DNA of 64,000 nt, taken from Bacteroides sp. (GTDB taxonomy: Bacteria; Bacteroidota; Bacteroidia; Bacteroidales; Bacteroidaceae). The translations under genes and the position numbers were made by a program. The notes under the pieces were generated by a model that was not told the DNA's origin, ran no database searches, and was given only the letters and a program-made list of their open reading frames with translations. Each line of letters opens with the position of its first letter. The first letter of the stretch is position 1. The DNA is taken from contig JAFUNS010000017.1 in assembly GCA_017472925.1 (NCBI GenBank), positions 57,253 through 121,252 of the forward strand. The letters run 5' to 3'. This document shows positions 46,438 through 56,356 of this stretch, piece by piece.

Positions 46438-47754
46438 TTAACGATTTTGTATAGCAATCGTTTTATTATTTACATAAAAGCTTAATAAATCTGCAACGAT
46501 GAAACTACTTCCACCAACAAAAATCAGATCGTCTTTATCAGCATTTATATATGCTGCTTTTACGGCACTTTGTACATCAGAATAGGTATTACCTTTCAAA
46601 CTAATTTGATTTGCCAATTGTTGTAGTTGGTCTTCAGGTAAGGCTCTTTTAACGCTGGCTTTAGTGAAATAATATGTTGCTTCTTTGGGCAGCATGGCAA
46701 GTACACTTCTTATATCTTTATCGTTTACCATTCCCATAACGATGTGTAATTGTTTGTAAGTCTGAAGGGAAAGTTGTTCGACAATGTATTTTATTCCACC
46801 TACATTATGTCCGGTGTCACAAATAAGAGTGGGTTGAATGCTCAATTTCTGCCATCTTCCCATCAAACCTGTTAGCTGACATACATTGGAAAATCCTTTT
46901 CGTATGTGGCTTTCATTAATAGAGTAACCTATTTCTTGTAGTACTTTTATTGCTGAAAGTAGGGTAGATGTATTCTTTTCTTGGCATAATCCTCCTAATT
47001 CACCTTCCAACTTTGGGAATAATTTCGTTTGATAAATACGTCTTCCTATTTCGTTTATATATGATTTTTCTATCCAGTTTTCATCTTCGGCAAAGATAAT
47101 GGGTGCTTGCATTTCTTTGGCTTTCTTTTCGAAAACAGGACGTGTCTCGGATGTCGTTTCACCAATTACAACGGGGGTGTGTGGCTTGATGATTCCTGCT
47201 TTTTCTTCTGCGATTTTTCCCAATGTGTCGCCTAAAAACTGTGTATGGTCAAAACTGATGTTGGTGATGATACTCAAATCCGGTTGAATAATATTGGTAC
47301 AATCCAATCTTCCACCAAGCCCTACTTCAATCACAGCTATATCTACCTTTTCTTCGGCAAAGTAATTGAAGGCCATAGCTGTTGTTAATTCAAAAAAGGA
47401 AGGATGAAGCGGTTCGAAAAAACGACGTTCTTTTGCAACGAAATCGACGACATACGCTTGAGAAATGGTCGTTCCGTTTATTCGAATACGTTCGCGGAAA
47501 TCTACCAGATGAGGTGAAGTGTATAATCCTACCTTGTATCCGGCTGATTGAAGGATAGCAGCCAATGTATGTGAGCAGGAACCTTTTCCATTGGTTCCTG
47601 CTACATGAATGGTCTTGAATGAACGATGCGGATAACCGAAATGCGCATCAAGTGTATTTGTGTTCTCCAATCCTTCTTTGTAGGCATCTTTCCCTACATG
47701 TTGGAATAGAGGAGCACTATTAAATAAGTATTCAAGCGTTTCTTTGTAATTCAT
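46438..47754 (-). CDS. folC: Folylpolyglutamate synthase/dihydrofolate synthase
   Basis: The 438-residue Mur-ligase-family protein has the ATP loop GTNGKGSCSH (52-61) and a second FolC motif AVIEVGLGGRLDCTNI (about 139-154). It adds glutamate to folates, and probably to dihydropteroate. It begins 10 bases after the stop of the ABC-F gene, so the two form an operon. Confidence 0.93.
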   Translation of the reverse strand: MNYKETLEYLFNSAPLFQHVGKDAYKEGLENTNTLDAHFGYPHRSFKTIHVAGTNGKGSCSHTLAAILQSAGYKVGLYTSPHLVDFRERIRINGTTISQAYVVDFVAKERRFFEPLHPSFFELTTAMAFNYFAEEKVDIAVIEVGLGGRLDCTNIIQPDLSIITNISFDHTQFLGDTLGKIAEEKAGIIKPHTPVVIGETTSETRPVFEKKAKEMQAPIIFAEDENWIEKSYINEIGRRIYQTKLFPKLEGELGGLCQEKNTSTLLSAIKVLQEIGYSINESHIRKGFSNVCQLTGLMGRWQKLSIQPTLICDTGHNVGGIKYIVEQLSLQTYKQLHIVMGMVNDKDIRSVLAMLPKEATYYFTKASVKRALPEDQLQQLANQISLKGNTYSDVQSAVKAAYINADKDDLIFVGGSSFIVADLLSFYVNNKTIAIQNR

Positions 47755-47764
47755 TATTTACTAA

Positions 47765-49393
<1,629 letters not shown>

Positions 49394-49426
49394 TTAATAT
49401 GTTTTGTTAGAAATTGAAATCTCTTG

Positions 49427-49434
49427 CAAAGATA
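49427..49434 (-). promoter_or_regulatory. -7 box for the ABC-F/folC operon
   Basis: The minus strand reads TATCTTTG 43 bases upstream of ATG 49384, matching the common Bacteroidetes -7 box. Confidence 0.6.
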
Positions 49435-49464
49435 CGTTTTTTTTATGATAAGCCAATATTGTTG

Positions 49465-49494
49465 TTTGGATATCTATTACATATTATATATTTG
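49465..49494 (+). promoter_or_regulatory. Intact promoter in front of a decayed gene
   Basis: TTTG at 49465-49468 and TATATTTG at 49487-49494 form a good promoter on the plus strand. No intact reading frame lies downstream. Confidence 0.5.
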
Positions 49495-49510
49495 CAGTAA
49501 TTAATTGAAT

Positions 49511-49701
49511 AGTTATGAAGAATTTTTAAAAGAATATAATAGTACAATTACTGATAGCGGTATTTATTGGAATTTTAGTGGGGATGGTCGAAAAACAATT
49601 ACAGATTAATTAGAGTCATACTTATACAATATGCTTTTAAAGATTATGTAGTCAAAATAATAGATTCCTTTGGAATGGATGTTATGAATATAGAAAGTTA
49701 A
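49511..49701 (+). pseudogene. Decayed small gene remnant
   Basis: Two adjoining frames look like coding sequence. At 49511-49609 (frame 2) there are about 32 codons reading SYEEFLKEYNSTITDSGIYW then NFSGDGRKTITD and a stop. At 49612-49701 (frame 1) there are 29 codons beginning RVILIQYAFKDYVVKIIDSF and ending in a stop. No start codon in frame precedes the first. I infer a short gene broken by a frameshift and truncated at its 5' end. It could also be non-coding; confidence is limited because the pieces are short. Confidence 0.4.
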
Positions 49702-49710
49702 CAAATGGGT

Positions 49711-50715
49711 TCAATTAAAATAAATCAGATTTTCAAAACAGGGTTTTAGTTCACCTTGTTCAATCTTATGAATAACATCAACGACTCGATCATTCATAGG
49801 AGTAGGACACCCTACTTTTCTACCATATTGAGATACTATGCCATTAATGGCATCAACTTCTGTTAATTTCCCTTTCTCAAGGTCTTGTAGCATACTAGCT
49901 TTAAGTTTAGCATGTTTACGGATGGCAATAGGAATGATAAAGAACGAAAATGCACGTTTAATAGTATTATTATAATCGAGTAATTTCACAATGTCTTTTC
50001 CTTGGACTGGTTCGATGTGAATATCACCCATCTTACATACGTCTATACACTCTTTGATAAGTGCTTGAATAATTTTACGAGATTCCTTTGGCCTGGCTGC
50101 TTCGCCGAAGGTGCATCCTAATACAGCACTCATACCTGAAAAAGCGGCATTGATGAGTAACTTGCTCCAACGTGTTCCAATGAAATTTTCCTCAACCTCG
50201 ACTTTACCCATTAATTCCAGTAATTCTTTGACTTTGTTAAAATGTTTACTCCTATTTCCTGAAATGGCTCCTAAAGAGAAGGAGAGAGAATCTGGAGCAC
50301 TTGTAAGTTCACAGATACCCGGAGCTTGTAAAGTAGCGCCCCATGCTACTGTACAACCCAAGACATGTTCATTACCTAAAAATTCAGCGATAAGCATTTC
50401 AGGAAGACCATTTTGGAAAGTTACTAACACTCCATCACTTATTAAATATTTTTTTAACAGCTGTACAACATCTTTATTGTGTTGTTGCTTGGTCATAAGA
50501 AATATGATATCGTATAAACCAGACATTTCATTGGGAGTATAAGCGGTTACCTTTTGTGTGAATTTCACTGTACCTGTTATTTGTGCACCCATTGTTTGCA
50601 AAGCTTCAACATGAGCTTTGTTATGATTAATCAGTTCAATATTTATTCCGGCTTTACTGATAAAAGCTCCAAGGATGGTTCCTAACGATCCTGCTCCATA
50701 TATAGCTATACGCAT
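49711..50715 (-). CDS. panE: Ketopantoate reductase family protein (2-dehydropantoate 2-reductase)
   Basis: From ATG 50715 the protein is 334 residues, opening directly with the Rossmann motif MRIAIYGAGSLGTILGAFIS. The promoter at 50758-50765 lies downstream of the alternative TTG 50760, which excludes that start. LMTKQQHNKDV (about 75-85) contains the catalytic-lysine-type residue of the family, and the ApbA C-terminal domain begins near 185. It reduces ketopantoate to pantoate in coenzyme A synthesis if it is the true PanE; ApbA homologues with other 2-keto substrates exist. Confidence 0.86.
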   Translation of the reverse strand: MRIAIYGAGSLGTILGAFISKAGINIELINHNKAHVEALQTMGAQITGTVKFTQKVTAYTPNEMSGLYDIIFLMTKQQHNKDVVQLLKKYLISDGVLVTFQNGLPEMLIAEFLGNEHVLGCTVAWGATLQAPGICELTSAPDSLSFSLGAISGNRSKHFNKVKELLELMGKVEVEENFIGTRWSKLLINAAFSGMSAVLGCTFGEAARPKESRKIIQALIKECIDVCKMGDIHIEPVQGKDIVKLLDYNNTIKRAFSFFIIPIAIRKHAKLKASMLQDLEKGKLTEVDAINGIVSQYGRKVGCPTPMNDRVVDVIHKIEQGELKPCFENLIYFN

Positions 50716-50757
50716 AATTGTTATGAATTGTAATATTATTATCTCATTAATTATTAG

Positions 50758-50765
50758 CAAAGATA
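50758..50765 (-). promoter_or_regulatory. -7 box for panE
   Basis: The minus strand reads TATCTTTG 43 bases before ATG 50715. Confidence 0.6.
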
Positions 50766-50920
50766 GTCTATTTACTTAGAATTATAGCTCTTTAAGAAGA
50801 AAAAGCGAAAATTATATTAAATAGTTTCAAATTCGATTGATGATAAATTATGAATGATTAGATTATTTATTGGAATTCTAAAATATTGTTGATTTATGAT
50901 GTTAACTATTTATTAATGTA

Positions 50921-50928
50921 TATCTTTG
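50921..50928 (+). promoter_or_regulatory. -7 box for the PTS IIC-like gene
   Basis: TATCTTTG on the plus strand lies 36 bases before ATG 50964 and favours that ATG over upstream TTG codons. Confidence 0.6.
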
Positions 50929-50963
50929 TTTTAAATAAATTGATTAATCAAAATTGTACATTG

Positions 50964-51983
50964 ATGAATAATAAACAACAATCAATTATCAGCAGATTTT
51001 TTAAAACATATATTGTCGATGCGTTAAGTTTTATGGCAATGGGTCTTTTCTGTTCGCTTATCCTAGGACTTATCATCAAGCAAATTGCCCTAATACCTGG
51101 ATTTGACTGTCTTAAGGATATAGCTATTTTACTACAATCTGCTCCTGTTGTTGGAGGTTCAATAGGCATGGCTATTGCACTTGGACTAAAATGTGTTCCT
51201 TTAGTAACTATATCTGCAGTAGCAATAGGTGCACTTGGTTATCAGTTTGGTGGACCAATAGGTGCTTACTTAGCTTCTATTGTTGGAATAGAAGCTGGCT
51301 CACTAATATCAAAACGAACACCTGTAGACATTATAGTCACGCCTCTATTAGCAGTGGTGATAGGTGGTTTGTTTGCTAAGTATTGTTGTGTTCCCATCAA
51401 TGAGTGGGTAATGTCACTTGGAGTAGTCATCAATCGAGCCACCATGCTTAATCCTTTCGTAATGGGAATTGTAGTATCGGTATCTGTAGGTTGTCTTCTT
51501 ACGCTACCTATAAGTTCGGCTGCTATATGCATATCAATTGGTATCGGTGGATTAGCGGCTGGAGCAGCTACAGCTGGCTGTTGTGCGCAAATGATTGGTT
51601 TTGCCGTTATCAGCTATAAAGATAATGGTATGGGTGGATTAATCTCACAAGGATTGGGAACATCAATGTTGCAGATAGGTAATATAGCCCGAAAGCCTAT
51701 TATTTGGCTAGCTCCAACTCTTACCTCAGCAATTCTTGGCCCAGTATCGACCATGTGGTTAAAGATGACCAATAATGCGGCCGGAGCTGGTATGGGAACA
51801 GCCGGACTTGTGGGTCCTCTCGGATGTTGGGATACCATGTGTGCTACTACCGACCATGGTGTACTTTTGTCAGAAATTATTGGTCTCTATTTCATTTTCC
51901 CTGCTATTCTCAGTCTTTTCTTCCACTTCATCATGAAACGTTTAGGATGGATAAAGGATGGCGACATGAAGTTAAAAGGATAG
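50964..51983 (+). CDS. PTS_EIIC_2-type membrane transporter, orphan
   Basis: The 339-residue polytopic protein (about 8-10 helices) matches the EIIC_2-like family of 'PTS transporter subunit IIC' found in Bacteroidetes. Glycine-rich helices such as SIGMAIALGLKCVPLVTISA (about 68-87) and the conserved GPLGCWDTM segment (about 285-293) are visible. No IIA, IIB, HPr or EI gene is in the window, and Bacteroides are not known to use a sugar PTS widely, so PTS-dependent transport is doubtful. The solute is unknown. Confidence 0.82.
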   Translation: MNNKQQSIISRFFKTYIVDALSFMAMGLFCSLILGLIIKQIALIPGFDCLKDIAILLQSAPVVGGSIGMAIALGLKCVPLVTISAVAIGALGYQFGGPIGAYLASIVGIEAGSLISKRTPVDIIVTPLLAVVIGGLFAKYCCVPINEWVMSLGVVINRATMLNPFVMGIVVSVSVGCLLTLPISSAAICISIGIGGLAAGAATAGCCAQMIGFAVISYKDNGMGGLISQGLGTSMLQIGNIARKPIIWLAPTLTSAILGPVSTMWLKMTNNAAGAGMGTAGLVGPLGCWDTMCATTDHGVLLSEIIGLYFIFPAILSLFFHFIMKRLGWIKDGDMKLKG

Positions 51984-52140
51984 TAAAAAAATAGGAAACA
52001 TAAAAGTTGCAAGATTACGGGTTATATCAAAAAATGAATGAGAGTACCATAGCGGGTAATACCAGTTATTTGATTTTTGGTTCCGCCTTTAAGGATTTGG
52101 TAAAATGATATACCTGAACAAGTAATATCTTGGTTATCAA

Positions 52141-52179
52141 TTGAGCCCCAAAGTTTATTGTCTAAACCTTGGGGCTCAA
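52141..52179. terminator. Terminator between convergent PTS-like and GH5 genes
   Basis: TTGAGCCCCAAAG at 52141 pairs with CTTGGGGCTCAA ending at 52179, with one mismatch and a short loop. AT-rich DNA flanks both sides. The preceding 150 bases hold no gene. Confidence 0.75.
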
Positions 52180-52200
52180 TATATTAACGAAACATCTTTT

Positions 52201-53211
52201 TTATTGTTTGTCTTTCATGGACTGAAGATAGGTCTTGAAGAAACGTCCTTGTGTGGTAGGAGTGAAGTCCCAATCTTCAATAAGGGTTGGAGACCAGTCC
52301 TTATCAAAACACCATACTGTAAATGATATTCCTTTCTTCTCGAAATATTTGGTGATATGTTCTGCATATACTTCGGTTGATATGACTGGTATGTGTGCTC
52401 CAAGTTCATTTTCAAGGCAGAAACCTATTTCTGTACAAATAACCGGATAAGTATCGGCTACATATCCAAAATCAGCTTCCCATTGTTCTTCCCAAGGTTG
52501 GCTTCGCTTCATAGGATATGGATGCGATACATAAGCTATGTTTGTCCGTTTGATAGGAGCGGTCGCTACAGGAGTCAGATCGTATGCCCAATTGAATCCG
52601 GCACAGAGACACAATGCATTGGGATTGTATGTACGGATGGTGTCTATCAGTTCTTCTTGAATGGTTTTCCATTCTTCCCAAGTACATTCACCGGTGTCTT
52701 CTCCTGTAACCGTTGGTTCATTGAATAATTCATACATAGCAACAGTCGGTTCGTTCTTATAACGTTGAGCTACGGTTTTCCAAAATTTAAATGTTTCTTC
52801 TTTGGTCGTATTATACATAGGATTTGTGTATTTGGCATCCTTTAGGTTACCTATGGAATGCCAATCCATGATTACATACAGCTTGTTCTTCTTGGCCCAT
52901 TCAATGCCTTCATCCATGGCTTTGAAAGTTTCATTCCATCCGTATTTATTCAGATGGGTAGGGTGTACGGCAAAACGTACGATGTTGGCTCCCCATTGGG
53001 CTGCTTCAGCGAAATACTTTTCATTCCATTGGTTGTCGTTTATCAATTTGACGGGGTCTGAATAGCAAAGGCCTCGGAAGATAATTTCTTTTCCATTTGC
53101 ATCAATGAACTTGTTCCCTTCTACATGAATCCAATAGGAGTGTTTAGATTCCGATGTACATGCAACGATTATAGTTGCTAATAAAGCTAATAATGTAAAT
53201 GCATTTCTCAT
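52201..53211 (-). CDS. GH5 family glycoside hydrolase, lipoprotein
   Basis: The 336-residue protein has a lipoprotein signal with lipobox IVAC (Cys18). The GH5 barrel shows ELFNEPTV (161-168) with the acid/base E165 and VICTEIGFCLE (257-267) with the nucleophile E261; VRFAVHP (about 78-84) is a conserved strand. It hydrolyses beta-glucans, mannans or related polymers; the specific substrate cannot be read. It stands alone, not in a visible polysaccharide utilisation locus. Confidence 0.9.
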   Translation of the reverse strand: MRNAFTLLALLATIIVACTSESKHSYWIHVEGNKFIDANGKEIIFRGLCYSDPVKLINDNQWNEKYFAEAAQWGANIVRFAVHPTHLNKYGWNETFKAMDEGIEWAKKNKLYVIMDWHSIGNLKDAKYTNPMYNTTKEETFKFWKTVAQRYKNEPTVAMYELFNEPTVTGEDTGECTWEEWKTIQEELIDTIRTYNPNALCLCAGFNWAYDLTPVATAPIKRTNIAYVSHPYPMKRSQPWEEQWEADFGYVADTYPVICTEIGFCLENELGAHIPVISTEVYAEHITKYFEKKGISFTVWCFDKDWSPTLIEDWDFTPTTQGRFFKTYLQSMKDKQ

Positions 53212-53252
53212 GATAAATTTAGATTTGAATTAATTCATAAAAAAAATCGTAT

Positions 53253-53503
53253 TTGCTCCTTTATAATTTATATTTCGCCCAAATTGTCTCGCCCTATTTT
53301 TCCACACTCATCAACCGGAACTTGGTAGAAGGGATGTTAAGAGCGACATCATGTGGCATATAATGCATGGCCTCATTTGGTTTCTTAATTATTTAACAAA
53401 GTTACAGAAATTAGTTGATATTAAAAAGAATAACAGGTAATTATATTTTTTAGGTGTTTGCTTTTCAATACGAAAATTGCGAAAGTTGCAAAGTTGCGGG
53501 TTG
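53253..53503 (+). repeat. Degenerate direct repeat, copy 1
   Basis: This otherwise gene-free stretch resembles 57009-57281 in the same orientation. Matching blocks are the CCTTTATAA...TCAACCGGAACTTGGT segment (53253-53338 against 57009-57094), CATCATGTGGCA (53347), AAAGTTACAGAAATT (53398) and GAAAGTTGCAAAGTTGCGGGTTG (53481-53503), the last differing at one base. Copy 1 lacks about 60 bases in the middle. No intact frame is present. The 438-base gap also holds the promoter of the SDR gene. Confidence 0.6.
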
Positions 53504-53572
53504 AGTTTTAATTGCTTGTATATATAGGTTACGAGATTAAATAATTGTCGTTTTTCCTTATGAAAATCAACT

Positions 53573-53599
53573 GTTGTAATTGAAAAAATAGTATATTTG
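53573..53599 (+). promoter_or_regulatory. Promoter of the SDR/acyltransferase/ADH operon
   Basis: TTG at 53574-53576 and TATATTTG at 53592-53599 are spaced as a Bacteroidetes -33/-7 pair. Transcription would start near 53605, about 45 bases before ATG 53650. Confidence 0.6.
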
Positions 53600-53649
53600 T
53601 TGTAAATATCTGTATATTGAATATTATGCTTTAAATATGATGAAACTTT

Positions 53650-54366
53650 ATGCAAACAGATACATTCAAAGATAAAGTAGTTATTGTGACCGGCGGTGCC
53701 AATGGTATTGGCCTATGCATTGCCGATGAGTTCCGTTCATTGGGAGCTGTAGTCTATGTGATTGACAAACAAGAGGGTGAGCATTTCGTTGGGGATATTT
53801 CCAAGAAAGAGGTGTTGGAGGCTTTTGCGGCCAAGGTGCTGAGCAAACATGATAAAGTGGATATTATCATCAACAATGCTCTGCCACTGATGAAAGGAAT
53901 AGATGAATGTTCCTACGAGGAGTTTCAGTATGCCTTAAGTGTGGGAGTAACCGCACCTTTCTATTTGGTCAAACTCTTCATCCCTCATTTGGCGGATGGT
54001 GCATCCATTATCAATATCTCTTCCTCGCGCGACCGTATGAGCCAGCCGCAGACCGAGAGTTATACAGCTGCCAAAGGTGGCATTGCTGCACTCACTCACG
54101 CATTGGCGGTAAGCCTGTCGGGAAAAGCAAGGGTGAACTCCATTTCTCCCGGTTGGATTGATACGGCATACACCATTTACGAAGGTCCCGATGCCACTCA
54201 GCAGCCTGCAGGCAGGGTAGGGAATCCTATGGATATAGCCCATATGGTGCTATTTCTTTGTAGCGAAAAGGCTGGTTTTATCACGGGCGAGAATATCTGC
54301 ATCGATGGTGGTATGACCAAGCAGATGATTTATCACGGAGATTGTGGTTGGAAGTTGGAAAAATAG
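53650..54366 (+). CDS. Short-chain dehydrogenase/reductase
   Basis: The 238-residue SDR has the cofactor motif VTGGANGIGLCIADEF (13-28) and the catalytic YTAAK (about 138-142) with an upstream serine in NISSSRD. The N-terminal TGGxxGIG and an acidic residue after strand 2 (IDKQEG) favour NAD+. The substrate is unknown. GC content is higher than in the preceding genes. It leads a cassette with a CAT-like protein, an alcohol dehydrogenase and a small Cys-rich protein. Its stop is 10 bases before the next start. Confidence 0.9.
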   Translation: MQTDTFKDKVVIVTGGANGIGLCIADEFRSLGAVVYVIDKQEGEHFVGDISKKEVLEAFAAKVLSKHDKVDIIINNALPLMKGIDECSYEEFQYALSVGVTAPFYLVKLFIPHLADGASIINISSSRDRMSQPQTESYTAAKGGIAALTHALAVSLSGKARVNSISPGWIDTAYTIYEGPDATQQPAGRVGNPMDIAHMVLFLCSEKAGFITGENICIDGGMTKQMIYHGDCGWKLEK

Positions 54367-54376
54367 AAATAATAAT

Positions 54377-54994
54377 ATGAAAATAGAAGTAGCTCCGCAG
54401 GAAACCATGCGTGCCGAAGCCTTTTCGCTTTGGATGACATCTCCTATGCCAATGGTTACATTGACCAAAACATTCAATGTAACCAAGTTGCTCAAAGCAA
54501 GCAAGAGACGTGGAATCAAATTTAACGCCCTGCTATGTTGGTGTATAGGAAAGGCTGCAAGCGACATAAAAGAGTTCTATATTCTACCCGAAAAAGACAA
54601 GCTCTTCAAATATGACTGCATTGCCATAAACATAATTGTAAACAACAGCAAAGGGGGAATCAATTCTTGCGACATTGCATACACCGATGATGTCGAACAA
54701 TTCGCCAAGGAATACAACCGTCTGACAGCGCTGGTTGCCAAGCAGTGCAAGAGTTCATTCCTTGAGGATTGTATGATTGTGGGAACATCGGCAATGATAG
54801 AGACGGAACTCGACTGCATTGTAAACCAATACACCGACAAGTTCTGCAACCCAATGGTTATGTGGGGCAGGTATCGCAGTAATTGGCTCACTACCACATT
54901 GCCCATATCGTTTCAGTTTCACCACGTGCAGATGGATGGCGGGCACGGCGCCAGTTTTTTAGAGCAACTCCAGCAAGTAATTAATGAATTATAG
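54377..54994 (+). CDS. Chloramphenicol acetyltransferase-like acyltransferase
   Basis: The 205-residue protein has the CAT fold end-piece FQFHHVQMDGGHGASFLEQL (about 176-195) with the catalytic histidine in HHxxxDG. The N-terminal RAEAFSLWMTSPMPMVTLTK region replaces the typical phenol-binding start, so chloramphenicol resistance is not implied. I chose ATG 54377 because the longer frame begins with GTG inside the SDR gene. It is cytoplasmic. The acceptor is unknown, and coupling to the neighbouring redox enzymes is plausible. Confidence 0.82.
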   Translation: MKIEVAPQETMRAEAFSLWMTSPMPMVTLTKTFNVTKLLKASKRRGIKFNALLCWCIGKAASDIKEFYILPEKDKLFKYDCIAINIIVNNSKGGINSCDIAYTDDVEQFAKEYNRLTALVAKQCKSSFLEDCMIVGTSAMIETELDCIVNQYTDKFCNPMVMWGRYRSNWLTTTLPISFQFHHVQMDGGHGASFLEQLQQVINEL

Positions 54995-55027
54995 CACCTC
55001 TGTAAACAGAAAAACTATTACAAGTTT

Positions 55028-56059
55028 ATGTTAGCATACACATACATCGAAAAAGGAAAATTCGCTTTGGTGGAAAAACCGAAGCCTACATTGATAGAAC
55101 CCACCGATGCCATTGTTCGCGTGACAATGAGCAGCATCTGCACCAGCGACCTGCATATCAAGCACGGAAGCGTGCCTCGTGCCGTTCCGGGCATTACCGT
55201 AGGACACGAAATGGTAGGAGTGGTCGAAGAGATTGGCGCGGATGTCATTAACGTTAAGCCAGGCGACCGAGTGACGGTGAATGTAGAAACTTTTTGCGGA
55301 GAGTGCTTCTTCTGCAAGAATAGTTATGTGAACAATTGCACCGACCCGAATGGCGGTTGGGCATTGGGATGCCGTATCGATGGCGGACAGACGGAATATG
55401 TGCGCGTACCATTGGCCAATCAAGGATTGAACCGCATCCCTGATAGCGTTTCTGATGAACAAGCCTTACTCGTAGGCGATGTCTTGGCCACAGGTTTCTG
55501 GGCTGCTCGTATTTCGGAGATTACCGAAGACGATATCGTACTGGTTATCGGAGCGGGGCCAACAGGCATCTGCACGCTCCTTTGCGTGATGTTGAAACAG
55601 CCCAAGCGAATTATCGTATGCGAGAAGTCCGAAGAAAGGCGTCGTTTCGTGCAGGAGCATTACCCCGATGTGTTGCTTGCCACTCCCGAAGAATGTAAGG
55701 ATTTTGTTTTGAAAAATAGCGATTATGGAGGTGCCGATAGAGTGCTCGAAGTGGCCGGAGCCGATGATACCTTCCGCCTTGCGTGGGAGTGTGCCCGTCC
55801 GAATGCCATTGTAACGGTGGTAGCCCTTTACGACCAGCCTCAAGTTCTTCCTCTGCCCGACATGTATGGCAAGAACCTCACCTTCAAGACCGGTGGCGTA
55901 GATGGATGCGATTGCGAGGAAGTCCTTCGCCTGATTGAAGAGGGTAGGATAGACACCACTCCGCTCATCACGCATCGTTTCTCGTTGAGTGAGATAGAGG
56001 AAGCCTACCGTATCTTTGAGAATAAATTGGATGGCGTGATTAAGGTGGCTATTATTTAA
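55028..56059 (+). CDS. Zinc-dependent alcohol dehydrogenase
   Basis: The 343-residue medium-chain dehydrogenase has C37 in SICTSDLH and GHEMVG (about 60-65) for the catalytic zinc, and CGECFFCKNSYVNNC (about 92-106) with the four cysteines of the structural zinc. VIGAGPTGIC (about 173-182) is the nucleotide-binding turn. It oxidises or reduces alcohols or polyols; it resembles threonine, sorbitol and isopropanol dehydrogenases, and the substrate is not resolved. It sits between the CAT-like gene and a small Cys-rich protein in one operon. Confidence 0.92.
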   Translation: MLAYTYIEKGKFALVEKPKPTLIEPTDAIVRVTMSSICTSDLHIKHGSVPRAVPGITVGHEMVGVVEEIGADVINVKPGDRVTVNVETFCGECFFCKNSYVNNCTDPNGGWALGCRIDGGQTEYVRVPLANQGLNRIPDSVSDEQALLVGDVLATGFWAARISEITEDDIVLVIGAGPTGICTLLCVMLKQPKRIIVCEKSEERRRFVQEHYPDVLLATPEECKDFVLKNSDYGGADRVLEVAGADDTFRLAWECARPNAIVTVVALYDQPQVLPLPDMYGKNLTFKTGGVDGCDCEEVLRLIEEGRIDTTPLITHRFSLSEIEEAYRIFENKLDGVIKVAII

Positions 56060-56070
56060 TTGTAGATATT

Positions 56071-56280
56071 ATGCAACCTCCAATGAAAGACAATTCCACC
56101 AAAGAAGAAAGGCTGGCCTATGTCTTGGAAGCCTGGAAATGCCTGCACGATTGCGAGGCTTGTGGCAAGTGCCGCATCCTGAAAGGTCGGGATGCGGAAA
56201 TGCTCTATGCTGACTACATCGAGGGCAAGCGAAGTTATATGGATGTTACTTTGGAGATTAGAAACCGATCTATAAGGTAA
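56071..56280 (+). CDS. Small four-cysteine protein
   Basis: The 69-residue protein contains CLHDCEACGKC (about 24-34), a CxxxCxxCxxC arrangement that could bind zinc or an iron-sulfur cluster. The rest is charged and helical (RDAEMLYADYIEGKRSYMDV). It starts 12 bases after the alcohol dehydrogenase stop and ends the operon, so it may be an accessory protein for that enzyme or for the FMN reductase on the opposite strand. A start at Met5 (56083) is also possible. I do not recognise a named family. Confidence 0.7.
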   Translation: MQPPMKDNSTKEERLAYVLEAWKCLHDCEACGKCRILKGRDAEMLYADYIEGKRSYMDVTLEIRNRSIR

Positions 56281-56317
56281 CAATACCGAATGATATTATA
56301 TATAAGTATATAACTGA

Positions 56318-56353
56318 TTAAGGAGTAGCAATCATATACTTGCTACTCCTTAA
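56318..56353. terminator. Bidirectional terminator
   Basis: TTAAGGAGTAGCAA and TTGCTACTCCTTAA form a perfect 14-bp stem with an 8-base loop between the plus-strand cassette and the minus-strand FMN reductase gene. Confidence 0.85.
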
Positions 56354-56356
56354 TAT

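Noticed and set aside
50111-50542. 143-codon plus-strand frame opposite panE
   Set aside because: It is a shadow of the panE coding strand with no promoter or motif.
54344-54376. GTG start extending the CAT-like protein by 11 residues
   Set aside because: It lies inside the SDR coding sequence. ATG 54377 gives the usual N-terminus and a normal intergenic gap.
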